Assembly: GCF_036077095.1 (NCBI RefSeq) | Contig: NZ_CP107960.1 | Location: forward strand, 744,001 to 808,000 | Direction: 5' to 3' | Source of the DNA: Streptomyces sp. NBC_00376 | GTDB lineage: Bacteria; Actinomycetota; Actinomycetes; Streptomycetales; Streptomycetaceae | Length of the DNA: 64,000 bases | In this document: one piece after another, positions 1-8,994 of the stretch | How the letters are laid out: each line of letters begins with the position of its first letter | How positions within the stretch are numbered: the first letter of the stretch is position 1 | Notes under the pieces: model-generated | What the model saw: only the letters and a program-made list of their open reading frames with translations | What the model was told of the DNA's origin: nothing | Database searches by the model: none | Program-made: the position numbers and the translations under genes

Positions 1-158
1 TCATCGGTGTGCCGGTCGGCTTCATCGGTGCCGCCGAGTCCAAGGACGCCCTGGCGGCGCACCCGTCCGGGCTGGAGCATCTGATCGTACGGGGCCGTCG
101 CGGCGGCAGCGCCATCGCTGCCGCCGCCCTCAACGCGATCGCCAGCGAGGAAGAGTAG
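1..158 (+). CDS. cobH: Precorrin-8X methylmutase (CobH/CbiC), C-terminal end only
   Basis: The first 158 bases encode the last 51 residues of a protein whose start lies outside the window. The reading frame gives [13 protein letters not shown] followed by a Gly-Arg-Arg-Gly-Gly-Ser stretch and an alanine-rich tail, which is the characteristic end of precorrin-8X methylmutase. That enzyme moves the C11 methyl group to C12 to form hydrogenobyrinic acid in aerobic cobalamin synthesis. The TAG stop at 156-158 is followed after two bases by the GTG of cobIJ, so the two genes are almost certainly co-transcribed and co-translated. Confidence 0.88.
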   Translation, partial: IGVPVGFIGAAESKDALAAHPSGLEHLIVRGRRGGSAIAAAALNAIASEEE

Positions 159-160
159 AC

Positions 161-1666
161 GTGAGCGAGCAGAAGACGGGCCGGCTGTACGGGGTCGGGC
201 TCGGCCCCGGTGATCCGGCTCTGATGACCGTACGCGCGGTTGAGATCATCGCCGAGGCCGATGTGATCGCCTATCACAGCGCCCGGCACGGGCGGTCCAT
301 CGCCCGGTCCATCGCGGCGAAGCACATCCGTGCCGACCATGTCGAGGAGCCGCTGGTCTACCCCGTCACGACGGAGACCACGGACCACCCGGGCGGCTAC
401 CGGGGGGCGATGGAGGAGTTCTACGCCGAGGCGGCGGCCTGTCTGGCGGCGCACCTCGACGCCGGGCGGACGGTCGCCGTGCTGGCCGAGGGCGACCCGC
501 TCTTCTACGGCTCGTACATGCACATGCACAAGCGGCTCGCCGACCGCTACCCGACCGAGGTGATCCCGGGCGTCACCTCCGTCAGCGCGGCCGCCGCTCG
601 GCTCGGCACCCCGCTCGTGGAGGGCGAGGAGGTGCTGACGATCCTGCCCGGCACGCTGCCGGAGGAGGAGCTGACCGCGCGTCTCGCCGCCACCGACGCG
701 GCCGTGGTGATGAAGCTGGGCCGTACGTTTCCCGCGGTGCGCGGCGCCTTCGAGGCGTCCGGGCGGCTGCCCGAGGTGCGTTACGTGGAGCGCGCCACGA
801 TGGCCGGGGAGCGGGTGGGCGAGCTGGCCGAGGTCGACGCCGGCTCGGTGCCGTACTTCGCGGTCGCGGTCCTGCCCAGCCGGATCGGGGCGCCGCGTCC
901 CGAAGGTGCCCCTGAGGGTGGCGAGGTGGCCGTGGTGGGTACCGGCCCGGCCGGTCCGCTGTGGCTGACCCCCGAGACGCGCGGAGTGCTGGCCGCCGCC
1001 GACGACCTGGTCGGCTACACCACGTATCTGGACCGGGTGCCGGTGCGGCCGGGGCAGGTGCGTCACGGCTCGGACAACAAGGTCGAGTCGGAGCGTGCCG
1101 AGTTCGCCCTCGATCTGGCCCGGCGCGGGCGGCGGGTGGCCGTGGTGTCGGGCGGCGACCCCGGGGTCTTCGCCATGGCGACGGCCGTCCTCGAAGTGGC
1201 GTCGCAGGACGAGTACGCGCAGGTCCCGGTGCGGGTGCTGCCGGGGGTGACGGCGGCCAACGCCGCCGCCGCGCGGGCGGGTGCGCCATTGGGCCACGAC
1301 TACGCGACGATATCGCTCTCCGACCGGCTCAAGCCGTGGGAGGTGATCGCGGAGCGGCTGCGCGCCGCCGCGACGGCGGATCTGGTGCTCGCGCTGTACA
1401 ACCCTGGTTCGCGCAGCCGGACCTGGCAGGTCGGCAAGGCCCGTGACCTGCTGCTCGAACACCGCTCGCCGGACACGCCCGTGGTCCTCGGCCGGGATGT
1501 CGGCGGGCCCGCCGAGAGCGTGCGGACCGTGCGCCTGGGCGATCTCGACCCCGCCGAGGTCGACATGCGCACGATCCTGCTCGTCGGGTCCTCGCAGACC
1601 CGCTGGGTCGAGCGCGGTGACGGGCGGCAGATCGTCTGGACGCCCCGCCGCTATCCGGAGGGCTGA
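161..1666 (+). CDS. cobIJ: Bifunctional precorrin-2 C20- / precorrin-3B C17-methyltransferase (CobI-CobJ fusion)
   Basis: This 501-residue protein is a fusion of two SAM-dependent tetrapyrrole methylases. Residues about 8-245 form the CobI-like half, opening with YGVGLGPGDP, the SAM-binding loop of the family. Residues about 255-495 form the CobJ-like half, opening with VAVVGTGPAGP and containing VVSGGDPGVF and LALYNPGSRSR. The fusion is common in actinobacteria, where other bacteria use two genes. The GTG start lies two bases after the cobH stop. The gene is convergent with cobK and separated from it by a long palindromic repeat. The enzymes add methyl groups at C20 and then C17 (with ring contraction) in the cytoplasm. 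Confidence 0.95.
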   Translation: MSEQKTGRLYGVGLGPGDPALMTVRAVEIIAEADVIAYHSARHGRSIARSIAAKHIRADHVEEPLVYPVTTETTDHPGGYRGAMEEFYAEAAACLAAHLDAGRTVAVLAEGDPLFYGSYMHMHKRLADRYPTEVIPGVTSVSAAAARLGTPLVEGEEVLTILPGTLPEEELTARLAATDAAVVMKLGRTFPAVRGAFEASGRLPEVRYVERATMAGERVGELAEVDAGSVPYFAVAVLPSRIGAPRPEGAPEGGEVAVVGTGPAGPLWLTPETRGVLAAADDLVGYTTYLDRVPVRPGQVRHGSDNKVESERAEFALDLARRGRRVAVVSGGDPGVFAMATAVLEVASQDEYAQVPVRVLPGVTAANAAAARAGAPLGHDYATISLSDRLKPWEVIAERLRAAATADLVLALYNPGSRSRTWQVGKARDLLLEHRSPDTPVVLGRDVGGPAESVRTVRLGDLDPAEVDMRTILLVGSSQTRWVERGDGRQIVWTPRRYPEG

Positions 1667-1695
1667 GAGCCTGTCGGGGCGCGGCCGTCGGCTGA

Positions 1696-1894
1696 GGGCT
1701 GTCCCGTGATCCCTGGCGGGCGTGCGACGACAGCCACTTCCCCAAGCTCTCGGCTGCGCTCGAGCTGGGGAGACCCCATCCCTCGCCGCGTTGTCGGAAC
1801 GCCCGAATACATCCAGTATTCGGGCGTCCCTCCGCCTTGCGATGCACCGCGTCTGACGCCGCACGCTGATCCACCAGGGATTACCGGACAGCCC
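1696..1894. repeat. 199-bp palindromic intergenic element between cobIJ and cobK
   Basis: The element is bounded by 21-base inverted ends (1696-1716 and 1874-1894) that match at 19 of 21 positions. Inside is a perfect hairpin with 12-base arms (1799-1810 and 1816-1827) and a five-base ATCCA loop, and a second hairpin around CCCCAAGCTC...CGAGCTGGGG at about 1740-1770. It carries no credible gene. It starts 29 bases after the cobIJ stop and abuts the TAA of cobK, so it can act as a bidirectional terminator. The ended, foldable structure also resembles a small non-autonomous (MITE-like) element; whether other copies exist cannot be seen here. Confidence 0.75.
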
Positions 1895-2656
1895 TTAGCT
1901 GCCGTGCAGGATGTGTGCGCGGAGCCAGGCGACGGCCGCTTCCGGGCCTTCGACGACCGGGATGCCCTGGGGCACGGGGGGCCGTCGCACCACCACCACC
2001 GGGATCCGCGCCTCGCGGGCCGCGGCGAGTTTGGGGGCAGTGGCGGCGCCGCCGCTGTCCTTCGTGACGACGACGTCGATGCGGTGACGGCGGATCAGTT
2101 CGCGTTCCCCGTCCAGGGTGAACGGGCCCCGGTCGAGCAGCACCTCCATGCGGGCGGGGTACGGGGCTTCGGGGGCGTCCACCGAACGCATCAGGAACCA
2201 CAGCTCGTCGAGTCCCGCGAAGGCGGCCAGTCCCATCCGTCCGGTCGTGAGGAACACCCGTCGGCCCAGCGCCGGCAGCGCCGCCGCGGCCTCGGCGAGG
2301 GAACCGGCCGGGTGCCAGTCGTCGCCCTCACCGGGCACCCACCCGGGCCGCCGTACGGCGAGCAGGGGAACATGGGCGGCAGCGGCGGCAGCGGCCGCGT
2401 TGAAACTGATCGTCCCGGCGAAAGGATGGGTGGCGTCGATGAGCGCGTCCACCTGGTGGGTACGCAGCCATGCGGCGAGCCCGTCGGCTCCTCCGAAACC
2501 GCCGATGCGGACCTCGCCGGGCGGCAGCCTCGGGCCGGCCACGCGTCCGGCGAGCGAACTCGTCAGCGCGCCGGCCGGGACCACCTCCACCAGCAACTCG
2601 GCGAGGCGGCGGGCCTCCGTCGTTCCGCCGAGTACGAGTACATGCATCGGATCCAT
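1895..2656 (-). CDS. cobK: Precorrin-6A reductase (CobK/CbiJ)
   Basis: This 253-residue protein begins MDPMHVLVLGGTTEARRLAE; the GGTTEAR nucleotide-binding loop is diagnostic of CobK. Later segments such as IDATHPFAG and VVTKDSGG also fit the family. It reduces precorrin-6A to precorrin-6B with NADPH in the cytoplasm. The chosen ATG is at 2656; the internal ATG four codons later is also possible. The start lies two bases from the divergent ATG of cbiD, so the two genes share one control region inside each other's coding sequence. It is convergent with cobIJ across the palindromic element. Confidence 0.93.
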   Translation of the reverse strand: MDPMHVLVLGGTTEARRLAELLVEVVPAGALTSSLAGRVAGPRLPPGEVRIGGFGGADGLAAWLRTHQVDALIDATHPFAGTISFNAAAAAAAAHVPLLAVRRPGWVPGEGDDWHPAGSLAEAAAALPALGRRVFLTTGRMGLAAFAGLDELWFLMRSVDAPEAPYPARMEVLLDRGPFTLDGERELIRRHRIDVVVTKDSGGAATAPKLAAAREARIPVVVVRRPPVPQGIPVVEGPEAAVAWLRAHILHGS

Positions 2657-2658
2657 CC

Positions 2659-3774
2659 ATGGGTGAGATTGAGGGCGGACGCAGCGCCCAGCTGAAACAC
2701 ACCGGTCTGCGGCCCGGCTGGACCACCGGCGCCTGTGCGACGGCGGCGGCCACCGCCGCGTACACGGCCCTGCTGACGGGCGACTTCCCCGACCCGGTGA
2801 CGATCACCCTACCCAAGGGGCAGACGCCCGCCTTCGCGCTCGCGGTGGAGGAGCTGGCCGAGGAGCGGGCGACGGCCGGGGTGGTCAAGGACGCCGGCGA
2901 CGACCCCGATGTGACGCACGGCGCCCTCGTCCGGGCCACCGTGCGGCGGCTGCCGCCCGGCTCGGGTGTGGTGTTCCGGGCCGGGCCCGGAGTGGGCACG
3001 GTCACCCTTCCCGGGCTGCCGCTCGACGTCGGTGAGCCGGCGATCAATCCCGTGCCGCGTCAGTTGATCCGCGACCACATCGCACGGGTCGCCGCGGAGC
3101 ACCGGGGGGCGGGGGACGTGGAGGTCACCGTCGCGGTGGACCACGGCGAGGAGATCGCCCGCTCCACGTGGAACCCGCGCCTCGGCATCCTGGGCGGTCT
3201 GTCGATCCTCGGCACGACCGGTGTGGTGGTGCCGTACTCCTGCTCGGCGTGGATCGACTCCATCCGCCGCGGTGTGGATGTGGCCCTGGCCGCCGGGCAC
3301 ACCCACGTGGCCGGGTGCACGGGTTCCACCTCGGAGCGGACCGTGGTGTCCGAGTACGGGCTGCCGGAGATCGCACTGCTCGACATGGGCGACTTCGCGG
3401 GCGCGGTCCTCAAGTACATCCGCCGTCATCCGGTGGACCGGCTCACGGTCTGCGGCGGGTTCGCGAAGCTGTCGAAGCTCGCCGCCGGCCACCTCGACCT
3501 GCACTCGGGCCGGTCGCAGGTGGACAAGCCGTTCCTGGCCGGGCTGGCCCGGCGCGGTGGTGCGGACGAGGCCCTGGCGGCCGAGGTGGCGGTCGCGAAC
3601 ACGGGACTCGCGGCGCTCCAGTTGTGCCTCGCGCGGGGTGTTCCGCTCGGGGACCTGGTGGCCGTGGCGGCGCGGGACGAGGCGCTGTCGGTGCTGCGGG
3701 GCGCGCCGGTCGCCGTCGACGTCATCTGCATCGACCGGGCGGGCACGGTCGTCGGGCGCAGCGAAGTGCGCTGA
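2659..3774 (+). CDS. cbiD: Cobalt-precorrin-5B C1-methyltransferase (CbiD)
   Basis: The 371-residue product has the CbiD N-terminal signature RPGWTTGACATAAATAA and the later CGGFAKLSKLAAGHLDLHS motif. CbiD methylates C1 and is typical of the cobalt-early (anaerobic) route, whereas the neighbouring genes are usually named for the aerobic route; actinobacteria commonly carry this mixed set. The ATG at 2659 is the only plausible in-frame start near the conserved region, although a longer open frame runs upstream antisense to cobK. No clear Shine-Dalgarno sequence precedes it. It is convergent with cobM, 28 bases away. Confidence 0.93.
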   Translation: MGEIEGGRSAQLKHTGLRPGWTTGACATAAATAAYTALLTGDFPDPVTITLPKGQTPAFALAVEELAEERATAGVVKDAGDDPDVTHGALVRATVRRLPPGSGVVFRAGPGVGTVTLPGLPLDVGEPAINPVPRQLIRDHIARVAAEHRGAGDVEVTVAVDHGEEIARSTWNPRLGILGGLSILGTTGVVVPYSCSAWIDSIRRGVDVALAAGHTHVAGCTGSTSERTVVSEYGLPEIALLDMGDFAGAVLKYIRRHPVDRLTVCGGFAKLSKLAAGHLDLHSGRSQVDKPFLAGLARRGGADEALAAEVAVANTGLAALQLCLARGVPLGDLVAVAARDEALSVLRGAPVAVDVICIDRAGTVVGRSEVR

Positions 3775-3802
3775 CCGGGCCGCCCGGCCGGTGCGGGGCC
3801 CG

Positions 3803-4552
3803 TCAGCAGACGTGGCGTTCGCGTGCGGGCGAGTAGAGGTGGCTGTCGCGGAACTGCTCGGCGCCCAGGGTGCGGCCGACCATGATGACGGCGGTGCGGA
3901 TCACGCCCGCCGCCTTCACCTGCCCGGCGATGTCGTCGAGGGTTCCGCGCAGCACGATCTCGTCCGGGCGGGAGGCCATCGCCACCACGGCGGCCGGGCA
4001 GTCGGCCCCGTAGTGCGGCAGCAGTTCCTCGACGACGCGGTCCACGTACCTGGCGGCGAGGTGCAGCACGATCAGGGCGCCGCTGCGGCCCAGGGTGGCC
4101 AGGTCCTCGCCCTTCGGCATCGCGGTCGCGCGGTGGGCGATCCGGGTGAGGATGACGGTCTGGCCGACGGTCGGCACGGTCAGTTCCCGCTTGAGCGCCG
4201 CCGCCGCGGCCGCGAACGCGGGTACGCCGGGCACCACTTCGTAGGGCACCCGGGCCTCGTCGAGCCGGCGCATCTGCTCGTTGACCGCGCTGAACACCGA
4301 GGGGTCGCCCGAGTGCAGCCGGGCCACGTCGTGACCGGCCTCGTGCGCGGCCAGCAGCTCGGCGGCGATCTGGTCGATGTCGAGCTGCGCGGTGTCCACC
4401 AGGCGGGCGTCCGGGGGGCATTCGGCGAGCAGTTCCCGGGGCACCAGGCTGCCCGCGTACAGACACACCTGGCAGGAGGCGAGGGTGCGGGCGCCGCGCA
4501 CGGTGATCAGGTCGGCGGCCCCCGGGCCCGCGCCGATGAAGTACACGGTCAT
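3803..4552 (-). CDS. cobM: Precorrin-4 C11-methyltransferase (CobM/CbiF)
   Basis: The 249-residue protein starts MTVYFIGAGPGAADLITVRG, the SAM-binding loop of tetrapyrrole methylases. It continues with CLYAGSLVP and LHSGDPSVFSAVNEQMRRLD, which are typical of CobM. It methylates C11 of precorrin-4. Its ATG overlaps the TGA of cobL by four bases (ATGA), which means translational coupling. It is the last gene of the cobalamin-riboswitch operon as laid out here, downstream of the ABC transporter and cobL. A GC-rich inverted repeat fills the 28-base gap to cbiD. Confidence 0.95.
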   Translation of the reverse strand: MTVYFIGAGPGAADLITVRGARTLASCQVCLYAGSLVPRELLAECPPDARLVDTAQLDIDQIAAELLAAHEAGHDVARLHSGDPSVFSAVNEQMRRLDEARVPYEVVPGVPAFAAAAAALKRELTVPTVGQTVILTRIAHRATAMPKGEDLATLGRSGALIVLHLAARYVDRVVEELLPHYGADCPAAVVAMASRPDEIVLRGTLDDIAGQVKAAGVIRTAVIMVGRTLGAEQFRDSHLYSPARERHVC

Positions 4553-5850
4553 GAGTTGTCTCCTGGGTGTTGCGCGGGCTCGGTTGCCGAGTGTGCCGCT
4601 TGGGGACTGGTCAGGGGTTTGCGTACGGACCACTGGGTGACGGGCATGGCCTGCCGCCAGCCGGTGAACCCGCCGACCGGCACGGCGTGCGCGACCGCCA
4701 GCCGGACCAGTTCGCCGCCGTGTGTGCGGTGCGCCTCGGCGAGCAACGCCTCGGACTCCAGCGTGACCGTGTTGGCGACCAGTCGCCCGCCGGGCGGCAA
4801 CGCGTCCCAGCAGGTCTCGAGCAGGCCGGGAACCGTCAGCCCGCCACCGATGAACACGGCGTCGGGCGTGGGCAGTTGGGCCAGGATGCCGGGGGCCGGT
4901 CCGGTGAGCACGCGCAGGGCCGGCACGCCGAGCCGGTCGGCGTTGCGTGCGATGCGCCCGGCGCGTTGCGGGTCGCGTTCCACGGTGATCGCGCGGCAGG
5001 AGGGGTGGGTCCGCATCCATTCGATGGCGATGGATCCCGAGCCTCCGCCGATGTCCCACAGGAGTTCGCCGGGGGCGGGTGCGAGCACACCGAGCGTCGC
5101 GGCCCGGACGTGCCGCTTGGTGAGCTGTCCGTCGTGTTCGTACGCCGTGTCCGGCAGACCGGGTACGGCGCCGAGGCGCAGGGCCTCGGGGGTGCGCCGG
5201 CAGTCGATCGCGATGATGTTCAGCGGGTCGCCCGGTGGGTGCGGCCAGTGGTCGGCGGTGCCCTCCAGGCAGGCTTCGCCCGCTCCGCCGAGCTGTTCGA
5301 GCACGCGCAGCCGGCTCGGCCCGAAGCCCTGTTCGCACAGCAGCCCGGCCACCGCGGCCGGGGTGGCGGCGTCCGCGCTCAGGACCAGGACCCGCCGGCC
5401 GTCGTGCAGGGCGGCGGCCAGCCGGGCGGCGGGGCGGCCGACCAGGGTGACGACCTCGGTGTCCTCCACCGGCCAGCCGATCCGGGCACAGGCGTAGGAC
5501 ACCGAGGACGGGTGGGGCAGGATCCTCAGCGCATCGGTGCCGAGCACTTCGGTGAGGGCCCGGCCGATGCCGTAGAACATGGGGTCGCCGCTGGCGAGCA
5601 CGGCGATCCTGCTCCCGGCGTGCGCGGCGAGCAGGCCGGGGACGGCGGGCCGCAACGGCGAGGGCCACGGCAACCGTTGTCCCCGGCAGGACGGCGGGAG
5701 CAGGCCGAGCTGCCGCTCGCCGCCGATGAGGACCTGTGCGTCGACGAGCTCCGTGCGCGCCGCTTCGGGCAGTCCCGCCCATCCGTCGGCGCCGATTCCC
5801 ACGACGGTCACCGCAGGTGGGGCGGGTTGTTCGGGTGGTGCGAGAGTCAC
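4549..5850 (-). CDS. cobL: Precorrin-6Y C5,15-methyltransferase, decarboxylating (CobL = CbiE-CbiT fusion)
   Basis: The 433-residue protein has an N-terminal tetrapyrrole methylase (VTVVGIGADGWAGLPEAAR) and a C-terminal class I SAM methyltransferase with the motif LLWDIGGGSGSIAIEWMR. Together they methylate C5 and C15 and decarboxylate the C12 acetate. The frame stays open upstream to 5943, but the GTG at 5850 is preceded by GAGG at eight bases and begins right before the conserved region, so it is chosen. It overlaps cobM by four bases. It lies 93 bases downstream of the substrate-binding protein gene. Confidence 0.93.
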   Translation of the reverse strand: MTLAPPEQPAPPAVTVVGIGADGWAGLPEAARTELVDAQVLIGGERQLGLLPPSCRGQRLPWPSPLRPAVPGLLAAHAGSRIAVLASGDPMFYGIGRALTEVLGTDALRILPHPSSVSYACARIGWPVEDTEVVTLVGRPAARLAAALHDGRRVLVLSADAATPAAVAGLLCEQGFGPSRLRVLEQLGGAGEACLEGTADHWPHPPGDPLNIIAIDCRRTPEALRLGAVPGLPDTAYEHDGQLTKRHVRAATLGVLAPAPGELLWDIGGGSGSIAIEWMRTHPSCRAITVERDPQRAGRIARNADRLGVPALRVLTGPAPGILAQLPTPDAVFIGGGLTVPGLLETCWDALPPGGRLVANTVTLESEALLAEAHRTHGGELVRLAVAHAVPVGGFTGWRQAMPVTQWSVRKPLTSPQAAHSATEPAQHPGDNS

Positions 5851-5914
5851 GGACGGTACCTCGGTGTTCAGTGGATGACGCAGCCGAACTCTACTGTCCG
5901 GCCGTGATCGGGCA

Positions 5915-5930
5915 GCGGCCAGGTGGCCGC
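5915..5930 (-). terminator. Short GC-rich hairpin between transporter gene and cobL
   Basis: GCGGCCA and TGGCCGC form a seven-base inverted repeat with a two-base centre in the 93-base gap between the transporter substrate-binding gene and cobL. No T run follows, as is usual in streptomycetes. It may attenuate read-through from the transporter genes into cobL and cobM, or stabilise the upstream mRNA. Confidence 0.35.
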
Positions 5931-5943
5931 CCCGGAGCCTCAC

Positions 5944-6966
5944 TCAGGAGGTCACTTTCTGCAGATATGCGGCAAGTGAGCCGACGGCCGCCGGATTGCG
6001 TGGGCTTTCCACCAGATCCGCGTAGTCGAGAACGAAGATCCGGTCGTTCTTGACGGCCGACACGTTGGCCAGCGGCGGATAGGACTTCAGGAACTTCTTC
6101 TTCTGCTCCGCACCGGTGTCACCGTAGTCGTTGATCACGATCACCTCGGGATCGCGGTCGACGACGGTCTCCCAGCCCACGGTGACCCAGCTGTCCTTGA
6201 GGTCCTTCATGATGTGATCACCGCCCGCCTTGGTGATGATGTCGTGCGGTCCGGCGTAGACACCGGAGGTCAGCGGCTTGTCCTGCCCGTCGTCGTAGAG
6301 GAAGACCCGTGGGCGGTCGGCGCCCTTCGGTGCCCCGGCCCGCGCTTCGGTCACCTGCTTCCGGAACGTCGCGACGAGGCTTTCCGCACGGTCCTCGACA
6401 TCGAAGATCCTGCCCAGGTTCCGCAGATCGGTGTACAGCGCGTCGAGTGGTGCCATCACGCCGCGAGCCTTCCCCCGGCCGTTGCGGCACGACTCGCTCA
6501 GCAGGTACGAGTCGATGCCCACCCGCCGGAGTTCGGCGGGGGTGAATCCGTCTCCTTCGCTGAATCCGTAGTTCCATCCGGCGAAGACCAGATCGGCGCG
6601 GGCGTCGATGACCAGTTCTTTGTTGATCCGGTCCTTGGAGAGCCACTTGGTCTTCCGGTAGCCGTCCTTCCAGGGAACGGAGGTGAGGTCGCCCTTGTCC
6701 TCGGGCATCACATAGCCCGCCATGTGGTCCTCAAGTCCGAGCGCGAACATGATCTCGGTGATGCCGACGTCATTGGTGACCACGCGCTGCGGGGCCTTGT
6801 CGTACGTCTTGTTCTCTCCGCAGTTCTCGATGGTCACCGGGTAGTGGCCGTCCCCGTTCCGGGCAGCGGTCTTCTCTTCCTGGCGGCTGGGAACGTCCGC
6901 ACCGCAGCCGGTGAGGAGCAGGGCGGCCGCGAGGGCGAATGCGGCGGGGCGTGCGAGGTCGGGCAT
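5944..6966 (-). CDS. ABC transporter substrate-binding lipoprotein, probably for corrinoid
   Basis: The 340-residue protein has a lipoprotein signal with the lipobox LLTGC (Cys21 as the acylated residue), so it should be anchored outside the membrane. The rest has the layout of the BtuF/FecB/TroA-like binding proteins (RVVTNDVGITEIMFALGLEDHM early, VIVINDYGD late). The family alone does not separate vitamin B12 from ferric siderophores. The upstream cobalamin riboswitch and downstream cobL and cobM argue for a corrinoid. It lies 15 bases after the ATPase gene in the same operon. Confidence 0.85.
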   Translation of the reverse strand: MPDLARPAAFALAAALLLTGCGADVPSRQEEKTAARNGDGHYPVTIENCGENKTYDKAPQRVVTNDVGITEIMFALGLEDHMAGYVMPEDKGDLTSVPWKDGYRKTKWLSKDRINKELVIDARADLVFAGWNYGFSEGDGFTPAELRRVGIDSYLLSESCRNGRGKARGVMAPLDALYTDLRNLGRIFDVEDRAESLVATFRKQVTEARAGAPKGADRPRVFLYDDGQDKPLTSGVYAGPHDIITKAGGDHIMKDLKDSWVTVGWETVVDRDPEVIVINDYGDTGAEQKKKFLKSYPPLANVSAVKNDRIFVLDYADLVESPRNPAAVGSLAAYLQKVTS

Positions 6967-6981
6967 GGTGGGAGCGGCTCC

Positions 6982-7767
6982 TCAGGAGTCGGATCGTGCG
7001 GGGCGGAGGCGGTCGAAGAGCAGCTGTACGGCGCCGGTCTCCGGATGCGGGACGCGGTGTGCCCGTACGCCGAAGACCTCGGCCAGCAACGCGGGGGTGA
7101 GCACGTCGTGCGGGGCGCCGGACGCGACGATCCGGCCGTTGTCGATGACATGGAGCAGGTCGCAGTGGAGTGCGGCGAGGTTGAGGTCGTGCAGCGCGGT
7201 GAGGACGGTCAGTCCGCTGCGGCGGACCAGGGCCAGCACTTCCAGCTGTTGTGCGATGTCCAGGTGGTTGGTCGGTTCGTCGAGCACCAGCAGCCGGGGG
7301 CGCTGGGCCAGTGCGCGGGCGATCAGCACCCGTTGTTTCTCGCCGCCGGAGAGTGTGAGGAAGCCGCGCTCGGCGAGGTGGCGTGCGCCGACGTCCGCCA
7401 GGGCGGTCTCGCACACCAGCCGGTCCTCGTCGGTGGTGCGGCCCATCGACCGCTGGTGCGGCAGCCGACCCATCGCCACGACCTCGGCGGCCGTGAAGTC
7501 GAACTCGGCGACCGCCTCCTGGGGCAGTGCGGCAAGCAGGCGGGCCCCTTCGCGCGCGCTCATGGCGTACAGGTCCTCGCCGCCGAGCCGCACCGTCCCC
7601 GAGGAGGGGCGCAGCGCCCGGTAGACGCAGCGCAGAAGGGTTGATTTCCCACTGCCGTTGGGGCCGACCAGGCCGACGAGCTGCCCCTCCCCCGCTCCCA
7701 GCGTGGCGTCCTCCACCAGCCGTGCGCCGGCGATCTCGACCGTCAGGGCATCGATGTCGATCCGCAT
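6982..7767 (-). CDS. ABC transporter ATP-binding protein (BtuD/FecE type)
   Basis: The 261-residue ATPase has Walker A GPNGSGKST at residues 35-43, the signature LSGGEKQ at 139-145, Walker B LLVLDE at 159-164 and an H-loop in ALHDLN. It is of the class that drives BtuCD/FecCD importers. Its ATG at 7767 shares one base with the TGA of the permease gene, so the two are translationally coupled. With the permease and lipoprotein it forms a complete high-affinity importer. Confidence 0.93.
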   Translation of the reverse strand: MRIDIDALTVEIAGARLVEDATLGAGEGQLVGLVGPNGSGKSTLLRCVYRALRPSSGTVRLGGEDLYAMSAREGARLLAALPQEAVAEFDFTAAEVVAMGRLPHQRSMGRTTDEDRLVCETALADVGARHLAERGFLTLSGGEKQRVLIARALAQRPRLLVLDEPTNHLDIAQQLEVLALVRRSGLTVLTALHDLNLAALHCDLLHVIDNGRIVASGAPHDVLTPALLAEVFGVRAHRVPHPETGAVQLLFDRLRPARSDS

Positions 7768-8906
7768 CACGCGCCTCCGAACGTGTAGGAGCGGCGGCGC
7801 ATCAGCAGTACGAAGCACGGCACGCCGATGACCGCGGTGAGCACGCCCACCGGCAGTTCGGCGGGCGCGAGCAGCACACGGGAGAGGATGTCCACCCAGA
7901 TCAGCAGAACGGCGCCCGCCAGTGGTGCGACGGCCAGCAGCCGGCGGTGGTCGGCGCCGACCAGCAGCCGGACGGCGTGCGGCACCATCAGGCCGACAAA
8001 GCCGATCGCGCCGCTCACCGCGACGACCGCCCCGGTGACGGCCGCGGAGACCAGGAAGAGCTCCTTGCGCAGCCGTCCCGCGTCCACGCCCAGTGCGGCG
8101 GCGGTCTCGTCGCCCATGGCCAGGGCGTTGAGCCGGCGCGCCGACCAGGCGAGGTGGGCGAGGCCGCCGAACACGGCCCCCGCCGCGATCGGCACGGAGG
8201 ACCAGGTGGCGCCGCCGAGGCTGCCGAGCATCCACATCATCGCGGAGCGGGCGGCCTCGCCACGTTCGGCGGCGAACACCATGAACGTGGTGACGGCCGA
8301 GAAGCCGTAGTACATCGCGGTGCCCGTCAGGACGAGCCGCAGCGGGGTCAGACCGCGGGCGGTGCGTGCGATCGCGTACACCAGCATCATGGCGAGGAGC
8401 GCGGAGAGGAACGCCGCCGTGGAGAGCGCCCAGATGCCCAGCGCGCCGAAGGCGCCGAAGATGAGCACGGCATTGGCACCGACGGCCGCGCCCGAGGAGA
8501 TGCCGAGGACGAACGGGTCGGCGAGGGCGTTGCGGACCATGGCCTGCACGGCGACGCCGATGGACGCGAGTCCGGCCCCGACGACCGCGGCCAGCACGGC
8601 GCGCGGAAAGCGCAGTTCCCAGACGATGGTGTACGCCGGTACCTGATCGGGGGCTATCCGGCCGCCGGTCAGCCCGGCCCACAGGCAGTGCAGCACTTCG
8701 CCCCAGGAGAGCCCCGACGCCCCGATCCCCGCCCCGCAGACGAGCGAGACCAGGAGCACGGCGCACAGGGTGGCCAGCAGCAGTGGCAGCGACACGCGCC
8801 GGGGCGGCGCGGGCCCGGCCGCGGCGCGGGAGGTGCGCAGAGGCACGGCGGGTTTGCGGTCGAGGGGTGTGGCCACGGGCGGTCGCTTTCGCCTCGGGCC
8901 GTGCAC
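7767..8906 (-). CDS. ABC transporter permease (BtuC/FecCD family)
   Basis: The 379-residue protein is strongly hydrophobic with the many-helix pattern of the family. It contains PRAVLAAVVGAGLASIGVAVQAMVRNALADPFVLGISSGA, the conserved BtuC/FecD region (quoted here as landmark pieces PRAVLAAVVGAG and NALADPFVLGISSGA). It is the first gene after the cobalamin riboswitch. The GTG at 8906 lacks a good Shine-Dalgarno sequence; the GTG at 8876, preceded by a distant GAGG, is an alternative that removes only part of a basic N-terminal tail. Confidence 0.92.
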   Translation of the reverse strand: MHGPRRKRPPVATPLDRKPAVPLRTSRAAAGPAPPRRVSLPLLLATLCAVLLVSLVCGAGIGASGLSWGEVLHCLWAGLTGGRIAPDQVPAYTIVWELRFPRAVLAAVVGAGLASIGVAVQAMVRNALADPFVLGISSGAAVGANAVLIFGAFGALGIWALSTAAFLSALLAMMLVYAIARTARGLTPLRLVLTGTAMYYGFSAVTTFMVFAAERGEAARSAMMWMLGSLGGATWSSVPIAAGAVFGGLAHLAWSARRLNALAMGDETAAALGVDAGRLRKELFLVSAAVTGAVVAVSGAIGFVGLMVPHAVRLLVGADHRRLLAVAPLAGAVLLIWVDILSRVLLAPAELPVGVLTAVIGVPCFVLLMRRRSYTFGGA

Positions 8907-8994
8907 CTACGTGATCAAAGGAGCAGCCCGGGCGCGAAGCGCCCTGCGCAGCACCACTCGCAGTCCACGGCGAATTGACAGGAGCCTTCACCAC

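Noticed and set aside
3221..5497. A 758-codon open frame on the plus strand
   Set aside because: It runs antisense to cobM and cobL and has no family resemblance.
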